64,000 bases of DNA from the NCBI RefSeq assembly GCF_001494595.1, contig NZ_LN929907.1, positions 1,803,468-1,867,467 on the forward strand. The letters are read 5' to 3'. Each line of letters begins with the position of its first letter. The first letter of the stretch is position 1. This document shows positions 6,458 to 15,810 of this stretch, one piece after another. The stretch comes from Mycobacterium sp. M26. GTDB lineage: Bacteria > Actinomycetota > Actinomycetes > Mycobacteriales > Mycobacteriaceae. Made by a program: the position numbers and the translations under genes. Below the pieces are notes generated by a model that was given only the letters and a program-made list of their open reading frames with translations, did not search any database and had not been told where the DNA came from.

Positions 6458-9129
6458 GCGTTCACGATGGTGCCGACGCCGGTGGCATCCGCCAGTGTCG
6501 CGTTGGTCGGGCTGGAGAGCACCACGGTGAACGTCTCGCTGTTCTCCGCCAGAGAGTCGCCGAGGATCACGATCGTGACGGTCTTACTGGTCTCCCCGGG
6601 CTGGAACGTCACGGTGCCGGACGCGCCGACGTAATCGCTTCCCTGCGTGGCCGTTTGGCCGACGGTGGCGTACTGCACGGTGACCGTCTGGCTCGACGGT
6701 GCGGCCAGGGTCACGGTGAACTGGGCTACCGAGGTGCCCGCCGCGTCACCCAGGTCGAACATGATCGGCTTCAGGTAGGTCACCTTGTTCTGATTGACCG
6801 TGCGCCAGTCGTCGGCCAGGATGCCGCCGGTGTCACCGGAATTCGGATTCCAGGACCAGTAGGTCCAGCTGATGCCCTCATCGCCGGCCGCAATGTCGAT
6901 CGTCCCGTTGTTGTCGAAGTCGCCGGACAGGTAGGAGGTGATGGCCTCGTACCAGATGATGTCCTTCGGATCGGTCAGCTTGGTGCCGAACTCACCGAGG
7001 TAGATCGGGGCGATGTCGTCCTCATAGATGTAGCCCCAGGCGTTCTCGAAGACACCGGGCAGTGCGGCTCCGAAGTTGTCACCGGAGAACCAGGTCTGCG
7101 CGTAAACCGAGTTCGGGTAGTCGTGCGGCGAGTACACCACCCGGTTGGCGACATTGAGTGAGATGGGCCGGTCCTTGACACCCATCAGATTGCCGCCCCA
7201 CCAATAGTTCTGGTTGTTGTAGGTGCCGACGCCCTCGACGATGATCAGCAGGTTCGGGTTGACCGCCAGCACCGCGTTGCCGGCCCGCTCCGCGGCGCGT
7301 GCCCAGTCGTTGGTGCCGCCGCCACCCCAGGTGCCGTTGTAGGGCTCATTGTGTAGGTCGACCCCGATGACGGTCGGGTTGCCCGCGTAGCGCTGGGCCA
7401 GTGTCACCCAGTCGTTGACCCAGTCGGTCTCGCTATAGGTGCCGTTGTACCAGAGCCCGTTCTCGGTGGTGCCGACCCCGGCGGTGTTGCGGTGATGGTC
7501 GAGGATGACCTTGAGCCCCACCTCGTCGGCGTAGGCGATGATCTTGTCCATCACCTGGATCGACGACAAGCCCTGCAGGTCCGGATTGGCGGCGTAGTTG
7601 ATGCTGCTGGGCATTTGGCCGTGCAGCACATCTTGCGAGTAGGGCAGCCGAATCGTGTTGAACCCCAACGCGACCATCTGGTCCATCATGTCCTTGTAGC
7701 TGCGTGTCCACAGCCCGTGCGGTGTGCCGACATCACTTTCGAAGCCGAACCAGTTGACGCCGGCGATCTCCACCGGATTGCCTGCGGCATCAAGGATCTG
7801 GTTGCCGTCGGTATGCCAGTACCCGGCGCCGACCGCACTGCCGCCCGGTTCGGTGGCCGAGGCGTCGGAGATGCTCAGCCCGGGGTTCTGGGTGGCGGTG
7901 TCGTCATTGCGGATCGTGCCCGTGGCGGTTGCGTCGGCGATCCCCGCACCCGCGGCATTCGACAGTGTCACGGTGAACGTCTCGTCGGGTTCCACAACCG
8001 TGTCGCCAACCGCCGCGACAGAGATCACCTTGGTGGTCTCGCCCGCGGCGAAAGTGAGGGTGCCGGTGGCCGCGGTGAAGTCCACTCCAGCTGTCGCAGT
8101 GCCGGCCACCGTTGAGTAGGCGACTGTCACGGTTCCGGTGCTGACTTTCGACAGCGTGACCGTGAAGGTGAGCGGTGTTCTGCCGCTGTTGGTTTCGGTG
8201 ACCGCCGCGTCGCTGATGCTCAGCTGCGGCCGGTTGGCGTCGATCGCGGCGACGGTGATGGTGGCGGTGGTGGTGCCCGCGGTCTGCGGCGAGAGCAGCG
8301 AGTCGATGCCGTGCAGATGCAGCCCGGTGTCGGCGACGGCGACCACGAACCGGTCGGTCTGGCCCGGCTGCATCGGTGCGTTGGGCGTGTAGACAAAGGT
8401 GCCGTCGGCGTCGATGGTGACAATGCCCGATGCGGCCTGCTTGTCGATCCGGTAGGTCAGCGGGTCACCTTCGGGATCGCCGGCCCCGACGTTGCCGGTG
8501 ATCGCGCCACCGGAGGTGAGGCTGTTGGTGGTCTGGTCGTAGCTGACGGTGGGTGCTCTGTTGAACAGCGTGTGCTCGAATTCCCGGCGCACCCAGGCCA
8601 GCACGGCCATCCCGAACGACAGGTCGGGGTCAGTATCCGGATTGAACCCGAACACGCTCAGCACGCCGGAGATCACCGACTCGATCGGGTTCATCGTCCG
8701 GGCCGCGACGGTGGCGGACGCCGACGCGGTGGTGGCCACCGCAGCGGCGGTCGCGGGTTGTGGCGTTCGCGGGGCTGCTGTCGCCGTCGTCACCGTCGTC
8801 TGCTCGATGACCAGAGATCCGTCGTCGGCGACACTGGCGCGGACCCGGGCAGAGCTCGAGGAAACGGTGGCGCTCGGGCGCACAATCGGCACCCGAACGG
8901 TCGCTACCGACTTGCCAGCTGAGCGGCTGCGCGCCGCTGTCGCGGTGCCGGCGGCACGCTTGGAGTGACCCACACTGGTCGACGAGGAGCCTGAATCCGT
9001 TGAGTCGGCAAATGCGGTGGTGGGGGTGCTGAGCGCTAGGCAGGTGCCCAGGGCAACCGCCACCCCGCCGAGGCGAACTGCGCAAAGGCCACAGCGCAGG
9101 CTTCTACCTGTTGGATCGGCCGGCAACAT
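6454..9129 (-). CDS. Secreted GH5 cellulase nested in Calx-beta domains
   Basis: A secreted glycoside hydrolase of 891 residues from ATG 9129. This start has a GGAGG box at 9137-9141, 7 nt away; an ATG at 9177 would add 16 residues but lacks this. A signal peptide ends near AFA|D (residue 41). Then follow a low-complexity linker, a cadherin/VCBS-like domain (about 190-295), a complete Calx-beta domain (about 302-410) and a GH5 domain (about 433-792). The GH5 domain carries NEP (acid/base Glu about 595) and GEFG (nucleophile Glu about 713). The catalytic domain appears inserted into a second Calx-beta domain: strand LSISDASATE precedes it and the remainder follows it. Likely role: extracellular beta-glucan hydrolysis. 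No clear promoter was seen in 9130-9288. Confidence 0.88.
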   Translation of the reverse strand: MLPADPTGRSLRCGLCAVRLGGVAVALGTCLALSTPTTAFADSTDSGSSSTSVGHSKRAAGTATAARSRSAGKSVATVRVPIVRPSATVSSSSARVRASVADDGSLVIEQTTVTTATAAPRTPQPATAAAVATTASASATVAARTMNPIESVISGVLSVFGFNPDTDPDLSFGMAVLAWVRREFEHTLFNRAPTVSYDQTTNSLTSGGAITGNVGAGDPEGDPLTYRIDKQAASGIVTIDADGTFVYTPNAPMQPGQTDRFVVAVADTGLHLHGIDSLLSPQTAGTTTATITVAAIDANRPQLSISDAAVTETNSGRTPLTFTVTLSKVSTGTVTVAYSTVAGTATAGVDFTAATGTLTFAAGETTKVISVAAVGDTVVEPDETFTVTLSNAAGAGIADATATGTIRNDDTATQNPGLSISDASATEPGGSAVGAGYWHTDGNQILDAAGNPVEIAGVNWFGFESDVGTPHGLWTRSYKDMMDQMVALGFNTIRLPYSQDVLHGQMPSSINYAANPDLQGLSSIQVMDKIIAYADEVGLKVILDHHRNTAGVGTTENGLWYNGTYSETDWVNDWVTLAQRYAGNPTVIGVDLHNEPYNGTWGGGGTNDWARAAERAGNAVLAVNPNLLIIVEGVGTYNNQNYWWGGNLMGVKDRPISLNVANRVVYSPHDYPNSVYAQTWFSGDNFGAALPGVFENAWGYIYEDDIAPIYLGEFGTKLTDPKDIIWYEAITSYLSGDFDNNGTIDIAAGDEGISWTYWSWNPNSGDTGGILADDWRTVNQNKVTYLKPIMFDLGDAAGTSVAQFTVTLAAPSSQTVTVQYATVGQTATQGSDYVGASGTVTFQPGETSKTVTIVILGDSLAENSETFTVVLSSPTNATLADATGVGTIVNA

Positions 9130-9288
9130 GAGTAATCCTCCGGGTCGGAGCAAACCCACATTCTGCGCGTGAGGCACGTCACATGCAAGCCCCAGTTATC
9201 ACCGGAGTGTCCGCTGAGTGTGCAGACCGATACGCCGCCGACGGCGAGTCGCGGACGACATCGCACAGTCGGCGGGGTTTGCCGGGGG

Positions 9289-10059
9289 TCAGCGCGCGAA
9301 CATCAGCGCGCGCTTGACCTCCTGGATCGCCTTGGTCACCTCGATACCGCGCGGGCAGGCGTCGGTGCAGTTGAAGGTGGTGCGGCAGCGCCACACCCCG
9401 TCTACATCGTTGAGGATTTCCAGCCGCTCGGCGGCACCCTCGTCGCGGCTGTCGAAGATGAACCGGTGCGCGTTGACGATGGCGGCGGGGCCGAAGTAGG
9501 ACCCCTCATTCCAGAACACCGGGCAACTCGTGGTGCAGCAGGCACACAGGATGCACTTGGTGGTGTCGTCGTAGCGGGCCCGGTCGGTCGGGCTCTGGAT
9601 GCGCTCGCGGGTCGGCGCGTTGCCCGATGTCATCAGGTACGGCTTGACCGAGCGGTAGGCGTCGAAGAACGGCTCCATGTTCACCACGAGGTCCTTCTCC
9701 ACGGGAAGCCCGCGGATCGGCTCGATGGTGATGGTGAGCGGCTTGTCCTTCTTGGGCAGCAGATCGCGCATCAGCACCTTGCAGGCCAGCCGGTTGACCC
9801 CGTTGATCCGCATCGCATCCGAGCCGCACACCCCGTGGGCACATGAGCGGCGGAAGGTCAGCGTGCCGTCCAGGTAGCTCTTGACGTAGATCAGCAGGTT
9901 GAGCAGCCGGTCACTGGGCAGGCAGGGCACCCGGAAGCTCTGGAAGCCGGCGCTGTCTGGGTCCTCGGGATTGAAACGGGCGATCTTCAGCGTGACCATC
10001 ACCGCGCCGTCCGGAATCGGCGGCAGGGCAGGCTCTTTGACGTCCGGTGCGATGGTCAT
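9289..10059 (-). CDS. sdhB: Succinate dehydrogenase iron-sulfur subunit SdhB
   Basis: A 256-residue iron-sulfur subunit of complex II, passing electrons from SdhA FAD to membrane quinone. The [2Fe-2S] cysteines lie in RRSCAHGVCGSDA and RLAC, the [4Fe-4S] cysteines in CILCACCTTSCP, and the [3Fe-4S] cysteines in CRTTFNCTDACPRG. The reading frame is open to 10275, but ATG 10059 begins the conserved N-terminus (MTIAPDVKEP) and is preceded by GAGGACC. It is the last gene of sdhCDAB, 31 bp after sdhA. Gene order and neighbours match the Sdh2 locus (Rv3316-Rv3319) of M. tuberculosis, from memory. Confidence 0.96.
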   Translation of the reverse strand: MTIAPDVKEPALPPIPDGAVMVTLKIARFNPEDPDSAGFQSFRVPCLPSDRLLNLLIYVKSYLDGTLTFRRSCAHGVCGSDAMRINGVNRLACKVLMRDLLPKKDKPLTITIEPIRGLPVEKDLVVNMEPFFDAYRSVKPYLMTSGNAPTRERIQSPTDRARYDDTTKCILCACCTTSCPVFWNEGSYFGPAAIVNAHRFIFDSRDEGAAERLEILNDVDGVWRCRTTFNCTDACPRGIEVTKAIQEVKRALMFAR

Positions 10060-10090
10060 CGGTCCTCGCTCTTCGCGCAAGCGCTCATCG

Positions 10091-11845
10091 TCAGTACTTC
10101 CGCTCCATCGGCTCGTAACGGGTCTGCACCACCGGCTTGTAGTCCAGCCGGATGTCGGACAGCAGATCCGTGCCTTCCTTGTAGGCCATGGTGTGCCGCA
10201 TGTAGTTCGTGTCGTCGCGGTTGGGGTAGTCCTCGCGGGCATGTCCGCCGCGGGACTCCTTGCGGTTGAGCGCACCCACCACGGTCACCTCGGCCAGCTC
10301 CAGCAGGAAGCCCAGCTCGATGGCCTCCAGCAGGTCGCTGTTGTAGCGCTTGCCCTTGTCGTGCACCGTGATTCGGCCGTACCGCTCCTTGAGCGCATGA
10401 ATGTCGGTGAGCGCCTGCTTGAGCGTTTCCTCGGTGCGGAACACCGCGGCGTTGTTGTCCATGGACTGCTGCAGTTCACTGCGGATGTCGGCGACCCGCT
10501 CGTTGCCGTGCTCGGAGAGGATGTTGCCCACCCAGTCGACCACCATGCCCGCCGGATTGGACGGCAGGTCTACGAATTCGTGGCTCAGCGCGTAGTTCGC
10601 GGCAGCGATACCGGCGCGGCGGCCGAACACGTTGATGTCCAGCAGCGAGTTGGTACCCAACCGGTTCGCGCCGTGCACCGACACACACGCGCACTCGCCT
10701 GCGGCGTACAGGCCGGGCACCGTGGTGGTGTTGTCGCGCAACACCTGTCCGGTGACGGTGGTGGGGATGCCGCCCATCACGTAGTGGCAGGTGGGGTAGA
10801 CCGGCACCAGTTCCTTGACCGGGTCCACACCCAGATAGGTGCGGGCGAACTCGGTGATGTCGGGCAGTTTGGCCTCGAGGACATCCTCGCCGAGGTGGCG
10901 GACGTCGATGTAGACGTAGTCCTTGTGTGGTCCGGCGCCGCGGCCCTCGAGCACCTCGAGCACCATCGAGCGGGCGACGATGTCGCGCGGCGCCAGGTCG
11001 ACGATGGTCGGGGCGTAGCGCTCCATGAACCGCTCGCCCTCGCCGTTGAGCAGCCGGCCGCCCTCGCCGCGCACCGCCTCGGAGATCAGGATGCCCAGCC
11101 CGGCCAGACCCGTCGGGTGGAACTGGTGGAACTCCATGTCCTCCAACGGAAGTCCCTTGCGGAACACGATGCCCAGTCCGTCACCGGTCAGGGTGTGGGC
11201 ATTGGAGGTGGTCTTGTACATCCGGCCCGAACCGCCGGTGGCGAACACGATGGCCTTGGCGTGGAAGATGTGGATGTCGCCGGTGGCCAGTTCGTAGGCG
11301 ATGACACCGGTGGCGACCGGGCCGCTGGGGGTCTCGGTCAGCGCGATGTCCAGGGCGTAGTACTCGTTGAAGAACTCCACGTCGTGCTTGACGCAGTTTT
11401 GGTACAGCGTCTGCAGAATCATGTGGCCGGTGCGGTCGGCGGCGTAGCAGGCCCGGCGGACCGGGGCCTTACCGTGATCGCGGGTGTGCCCGCCGAACCG
11501 GCGCTGATCGATCCGGCCCTCCGGGGTCCGGTTGAACGGCATCCCCATCTTCTCGAGGTCCAGCACCGCGTCGATGGCTTCTTTGCACATGATCTCGACG
11601 GCGTCCTGGTCGGCGAGATAGTCGCCGCCCTTGACGGTGTCGAAGGTGTGCCACTCCCAGTTGTCCTCTTCGACGTTGGCCAGCGCGGCGCACATGCCGC
11701 CCTGGGCCGCGCCGGTGTGGCTGCGGGTCGGGTACAGCTTGGTCAGCACCGCGGTACGCACCCGCGGTCCGGCCTCGACGGCAGCGCGCATTCCGGCGCC
11801 ACCGGCACCGACGATGACGACGTCATAGCGATGTTCAGTGATCAT
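10091..11845 (-). CDS. sdhA: Succinate dehydrogenase flavoprotein SdhA
   Basis: A 584-residue flavoprotein subunit that oxidises succinate to fumarate in the TCA cycle. The Rossmann motif VGAGGAGMRAA is at the N-terminus, the FAD-linking His is in RSHTGAAQGG near residue 45, and HQFHPTG and the active-site Arg region TCHYVMGGI follow. The start is ATG 11845 (MITEHRYDVV); longer in-frame starts up to 12112 would run through sdhD and are rejected. It lies 8 bp after sdhD. Confidence 0.97.
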   Translation of the reverse strand: MITEHRYDVVIVGAGGAGMRAAVEAGPRVRTAVLTKLYPTRSHTGAAQGGMCAALANVEEDNWEWHTFDTVKGGDYLADQDAVEIMCKEAIDAVLDLEKMGMPFNRTPEGRIDQRRFGGHTRDHGKAPVRRACYAADRTGHMILQTLYQNCVKHDVEFFNEYYALDIALTETPSGPVATGVIAYELATGDIHIFHAKAIVFATGGSGRMYKTTSNAHTLTGDGLGIVFRKGLPLEDMEFHQFHPTGLAGLGILISEAVRGEGGRLLNGEGERFMERYAPTIVDLAPRDIVARSMVLEVLEGRGAGPHKDYVYIDVRHLGEDVLEAKLPDITEFARTYLGVDPVKELVPVYPTCHYVMGGIPTTVTGQVLRDNTTTVPGLYAAGECACVSVHGANRLGTNSLLDINVFGRRAGIAAANYALSHEFVDLPSNPAGMVVDWVGNILSEHGNERVADIRSELQQSMDNNAAVFRTEETLKQALTDIHALKERYGRITVHDKGKRYNSDLLEAIELGFLLELAEVTVVGALNRKESRGGHAREDYPNRDDTNYMRHTMAYKEGTDLLSDIRLDYKPVVQTRYEPMERKY

Positions 11846-11853
11846 GAACGCCC

Positions 11854-12315
11854 CTAGGTGATGTTCGGGTCGAAGGTCAGCAGCACGTAGGTGCCCACCA
11901 CCAGAACGATGAGCATCGAGACCACCAGCGCCGAGTTCAGCCAGAACCGGGTGGAGTCCTTGCGTGCGTAGTCGGAGATGATCGTGCGCATCCCGTTGCC
12001 GCCGTGCAGCTGCGCCAGCCACAGCAGCAGCAGGTCCCAGGTCTGCCAGAACGGCGAGGCCCAGCGCTGCGCGACGTAGTTGAAGTCGATGCGGTACACC
12101 CCGCCGTCCCACATCAGGCCGATGAACAAGTGTCCGAGTGCCAGGAAGATCAGCACCACCCCGGAGAAGCGCATGAACAGCCAGGCGTACTTCTCGAAGT
12201 TGGGCATCCCGCCGCGTCGGCGCGGAGCGCGCGGGTTGTCCAGGCTGGCGGGCCGGTCGAGGCTGCGCTCGAGGATCGGTGCCGGCGGGCCGAGCCGGTT
12301 CTCCGGCGCGCTCAC
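11854..12315 (-). CDS. sdhD: Succinate dehydrogenase membrane anchor SdhD
   Basis: A 153-residue hydrophobic anchor with three predicted membrane segments (FSGVVLIFLALGHLFIG, WDLLLLWLAQLHG and VVSMLIVLVVGTYVLL) that holds SdhAB to the membrane at the quinone site. The GTG start at 12315 overlaps the sdhC stop as GTGA, which excludes the longer in-frame ORF. The N-terminal 35 residues are proline- and arginine-rich. Confidence 0.94.
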   Translation of the reverse strand: MSAPENRLGPPAPILERSLDRPASLDNPRAPRRRGGMPNFEKYAWLFMRFSGVVLIFLALGHLFIGLMWDGGVYRIDFNYVAQRWASPFWQTWDLLLLWLAQLHGGNGMRTIISDYARKDSTRFWLNSALVVSMLIVLVVGTYVLLTFDPNIT

Positions 12316-12731
12316 AGGAACCGCTCCGCCATGTGCATGCCGATGATCACCAGCGAGGGCACCATCACCAGCAGCCAGACCGCTGCGACGCCCCACAACA
12401 TCTGGCGCTGGTAGCGCGGACCCTTCCACCAGAAGTCGATGAGGATGAGCCGGACGCCGTTGAGCGCGTGGTAGAGGAGGGCGGCCACCAGGCCGATCTC
12501 CATCAGCCCGATGATCGGCGTCTTGTAGGTCTCGACGACCTCGTTGTACGCCTGCGGACTGACCCGCACGAGCGCGGTGTCCAGGACATGGACGAAGAGG
12601 AAGAAGAAGATGGTGGCACCGGTGATCCGGTGCAACACCCACGACCACATACCGGGGTCGCCACGGTAGAGGGTGCGCCGCCGCCGCGCGGTGTTCTCGC
12701 GTGGGGCAGGCACTGTTGACGCGGTACTCAT
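12312..12731 (-). CDS. sdhC: Succinate dehydrogenase cytochrome b556 subunit SdhC
   Basis: A 139-residue membrane anchor, first gene of the minus-strand sdhCDAB operon. The conserved SWVLHRITGATIFFFLFVHV segment and the YHALNGVRLILIDFW segment carry the His residues expected for haem and quinone contacts. The start is ATG 12731, with GGAGG at 12736-12740 (4-nt spacing); a GTG at 12734 sits too close to that box. It diverges from cdd across a 147-bp spacer, in which I found no promoter I would defend. Confidence 0.94.
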   Translation of the reverse strand: MSTASTVPAPRENTARRRRTLYRGDPGMWSWVLHRITGATIFFFLFVHVLDTALVRVSPQAYNEVVETYKTPIIGLMEIGLVAALLYHALNGVRLILIDFWWKGPRYQRQMLWGVAAVWLLVMVPSLVIIGMHMAERFL

Positions 12732-12878
12732 CACGCCTCCAACGCTGGGCCTGTCACTATTGGACTCTAACTCCGTTCATAGGGTCCGAAGAATTACGTT
12801 GTGGTGACTGAAGTCCTCCGGGACCGGCTGCGATGAGCAGCTCGGAATGCATTCAGAAACGGTGGTGACGAGGCGAAC

Positions 12879-13292
12879 ATGACGACCGCTATTGACTGGA
12901 AAGCATTGCAGCAGAAAGCAATTGCTGTATCTCGGCAGGCCTACGCACCCTATTCGCAGTTCCCGGTCGGGGCTGCCGCCCTGGTCGACGATGGCCGGGT
13001 GGTGGTGGGCTGCAATGTGGAGAATGTCTCATATGGCGTAGGTCTCTGTGCCGAGTGTGCGGTGGTCTGTGCCCTGATTTCCGGTGGTGGAGGGCGGTTG
13101 GTGGCCGTCGCGGTGGTCGATGCGACCGGGGTCGCACTGATGCCCTGCGGCCGGTGCCGGCAGCTTCTTCTCGAGCACGGCGGGCCGGAATTGCTCGTCG
13201 ATCACCGCGAGGGGCCCCGGCGGCTGGGCGATCTACTGCCCGAGGCCTTCGGTCCTGACGATCTCGAGCGTGTCCGGCGGGAAAAGCCGTGA
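12879..13292 (+). CDS. cdd: Cytidine deaminase
   Basis: A 137-residue homotetrameric-type cytidine deaminase converting (deoxy)cytidine to (deoxy)uridine. Zinc ligands and catalytic Glu are in CAEC (C57, E59) and PCGRC (C90, C93); the substrate-binding N-x-E motif is in CNVENVSYG. It starts at ATG 12879 and overlaps deoA by GTGA. First gene of the cdd-deoA-add salvage operon. Confidence 0.95.
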   Translation: MTTAIDWKALQQKAIAVSRQAYAPYSQFPVGAAALVDDGRVVVGCNVENVSYGVGLCAECAVVCALISGGGGRLVAVAVVDATGVALMPCGRCRQLLLEHGGPELLVDHREGPRRLGDLLPEAFGPDDLERVRREKP

Positions 13293-14617
13293 CCCAGTTC
13301 ACATTCGACGCACGCAGCCCGATGTCGCGTCTCTTCGACGCTCCGACGGTCATCCGGACCAAGCGGGACGGCGGTCGGCTCTCCGACGCCGCCATCGACT
13401 GGGTGATCGACGGCTACACCCACGGGCGGGTGGCTGACGAACAGATGTCGGCTCTGCTGATGGCGATCTTCCTGCGAGGGATGGATCGCGCCGAGATCGC
13501 CCGCTGGACCTCGGCGATGATCGCCTCCGGAGTGCGCCTGGATTTCCGCGATTTGCGCCGCGACGGAAAGCCATTGCCGACCGTGGACAAGCACTCCACC
13601 GGCGGCGTCGGCGACAAAATCACCATCCCCCTGGTGCCGGTGATCGCGGCCTGTGGAGCCGCGGTGCCGCAGGCGGCCGGCCGGGGGCTCGGGCATACCG
13701 GGGGCACCCTGGACAAGCTCGAGTCGATTCCGGGATTCACCGCTGAGCTCACCAATGCCCAAGTCCGCCAACAACTGTCCGAGATCGGTGCGGCGATCTT
13801 CGCCGCCGGCGAGCTGGCGCCGGCCGACCGCAAGATCTACGCGCTGCGCGACGTGACCGCGACCACCGAGTCACTGCCGCTGATCGCCAGTTCGGTGATG
13901 AGTAAGAAGCTCGCCGAAGGCGCTGACTCACTGGTTCTCGATGTGAAGGTCGGCCGCGGGGCGTTCCTCAAGACCGAAGCCGAGTCCCGCGAGCTCGCGG
14001 CCACCATGGTTGAACTGGGCCGGGCGCACGGGGTGCCGACCCGGGCGCTGCTGACCGATATGAACGTTCCGCTGGGAAACACCGTCGGCAACGCCCTGGA
14101 GGTCGCCGAGTCGCTGGAGGTGCTCGCCGGCGGCGGTCCGGCTGATGTGGTGGAGCTGACGGTCCGGCTGGCCGCCGAGATGCTGGAGCTGGCCGGGATC
14201 GACGGATGCGACCCGGCGCAGACCCTGCGCGATGGCACCGCGATGGACCGGTTCCGGGCCTTGGTGAGTGCGCAGGGCGGTGACCCGTCGGCACCGCTGC
14301 CGATCGGAGCCCATTCCGAGACCGTGACGGCGCCCACGGGCGGCACAATGGGGGATATCGACGCCATGGCGGTGGGGCTAGCAGTGTGGCGGCTCGGCGC
14401 GGGCCGGGCCAGCCAGGGCGAACGCGTGCAGTTCGGCGCCGGTATTCGCATGCACCGCCGGCCCGGCGAGCCCGTCGCCGCCGGTGAGCCGCTGTTCACG
14501 CTCTACACCGACACTCCTGACCGCATCCCGGGTGCGATGGCCGAGCTCGACGGCGGCTGGAGCGTCACCGACACCCCGCCACTCCTTCGCCCCCTCATCA
14601 TCGATCGGATCGTCTGA
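13289..14617 (+). CDS. deoA: Thymidine phosphorylase
   Basis: A 442-residue pyrimidine nucleoside phosphorylase that splits thymidine or deoxyuridine with phosphate to base and deoxyribose-1-phosphate. The family signature and phosphate-binding [10 protein letters not shown] is at residues 101-110; the C-terminal RxxF/alpha-beta domain ([16 protein letters not shown]) is intact. Length is normal. It is coupled to cdd (GTGA) and to add (TGATG), so uridine made by Cdd can be processed in the same operon. Confidence 0.95.
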   Translation: MTQFTFDARSPMSRLFDAPTVIRTKRDGGRLSDAAIDWVIDGYTHGRVADEQMSALLMAIFLRGMDRAEIARWTSAMIASGVRLDFRDLRRDGKPLPTVDKHSTGGVGDKITIPLVPVIAACGAAVPQAAGRGLGHTGGTLDKLESIPGFTAELTNAQVRQQLSEIGAAIFAAGELAPADRKIYALRDVTATTESLPLIASSVMSKKLAEGADSLVLDVKVGRGAFLKTEAESRELAATMVELGRAHGVPTRALLTDMNVPLGNTVGNALEVAESLEVLAGGGPADVVELTVRLAAEMLELAGIDGCDPAQTLRDGTAMDRFRALVSAQGGDPSAPLPIGAHSETVTAPTGGTMGDIDAMAVGLAVWRLGAGRASQGERVQFGAGIRMHRRPGEPVAAGEPLFTLYTDTPDRIPGAMAELDGGWSVTDTPPLLRPLIIDRIV

Positions 14618-15705
14618 TGACCACACCACTGACGCTGGACATGATCAGGCAGGCACCCAAGGCGCTGCTGCACGACCACCTCGATGGCGGGCTGCGGCCA
14701 TCGACCGTGCTCGATATCGCCGGGCAGGTCGGCTACGACGGTCTGCCCGCCACCGACGAGGCGTCACTGGCCACCTTCTTCCGCACCGCCGCCCACAGCG
14801 GATCGCTGGTCCGCTACCTCGAGCCGTTCGCCCACACGGTCGCGGTCATGCAGACCCCGGCGGCGCTGCACCGGGTGGCCTTCGAATGCGTCGAGGATTT
14901 GGCCGCCGACAACGTCGTCTACGCCGAGGTGCGTTTCGCCCCCGAACTGCACATCGACGGCGGCCTGTCCCTGGACGAGGTGGTCGACGCGGTGCTGGCC
15001 GGGTTCGCCGACGGGGAGAAGGCCGCCGCGGCCGATGGACACCCGATCGTGGTGCGCTGCCTGGTCACCGCGATGCGGCACGCGGCGCGGTCACGAGAGA
15101 TCGCCGAACTGGCCATCCGGTTCCGTGACAGGGGAGTGGTGGGCTTCGACATCGCCGGCGCCGAGGCCGGCTACCCACCCACCCGGCACCTGGACGCGTT
15201 CGAATACATGCGCACCAACAATGCGCGCTTCACCATCCACGCCGGCGAGGCCTTCGGCCTGCCCTCGATCCAGGAGGCGCTGGCGTTCTGTGGTGCCGAC
15301 CGGCTGGGCCATGGCGTGCGCATCGTCGATGACATCGAGGTGCTGCCCGACGGCACCGCGGTACTCGGCAGGCTGGCGGCGATCCTGCGCGACAAGCGGA
15401 TCCCGCTGGAGATGTGCCCGAGTTCGAACGTGCAGACCGGCGCCGTGGACAGCATTGCCAACCACCCCTTCGACCTGCTCGCCCGATTGCGGTTCCGGGT
15501 CACGGTCAACACCGACAACCGGTTGATGAGCGACACCACGATGAGCCAGGAGATGTTCCGCCTGGTCGAGGCATTCGGCTACGGCTGGAGTGACCTGGAG
15601 CGGTTCACCATCAATGCGATGAAGTCGGCCTTCCTGCACTTCGACGAACGGCTGGCGATCATCGACGAGGTGATCAAGCCCCGCTATGCGGTGCTGATCG
15701 GCTGA
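14617..15705 (+). CDS. add: Adenosine deaminase
   Basis: A 362-residue adenosine deaminase (adenosine to inosine). Zinc/catalytic residues are visible: HxH at 19-21 (LLHDHLDGG), the TIHAGEA Glu/His segment near 205-211, RLGHGVRI and NTDNRLMS. Normal length. Last gene of the salvage operon; the inosine product is a substrate for the purine nucleoside phosphorylase at 41211-41996. Confidence 0.95.
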   Translation: MTTPLTLDMIRQAPKALLHDHLDGGLRPSTVLDIAGQVGYDGLPATDEASLATFFRTAAHSGSLVRYLEPFAHTVAVMQTPAALHRVAFECVEDLAADNVVYAEVRFAPELHIDGGLSLDEVVDAVLAGFADGEKAAAADGHPIVVRCLVTAMRHAARSREIAELAIRFRDRGVVGFDIAGAEAGYPPTRHLDAFEYMRTNNARFTIHAGEAFGLPSIQEALAFCGADRLGHGVRIVDDIEVLPDGTAVLGRLAAILRDKRIPLEMCPSSNVQTGAVDSIANHPFDLLARLRFRVTVNTDNRLMSDTTMSQEMFRLVEAFGYGWSDLERFTINAMKSAFLHFDERLAIIDEVIKPRYAVLIG

Positions 15706-15810
15706 GGGAGCCCGTCGCTCCGTCGCCACGGAACAATTGAGCACCTTTCGTTATACTCTCTGAGCTGCGGCGATTCCGTTGTTGGCTACTAGTCCAGGTA
15801 CCTTTGTCTG
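15706..15810 (+). promoter_or_regulatory. Upstream region of the MmpL gene
   Basis: A 105-bp spacer. A TATACT hexamer at 15752-15757 is a good -10 candidate, about 53 bp before the ATG at 15811. No convincing -35 lies 16-19 bp before it. No strong ribosome-binding site is visible before the start. Confidence 0.3.
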
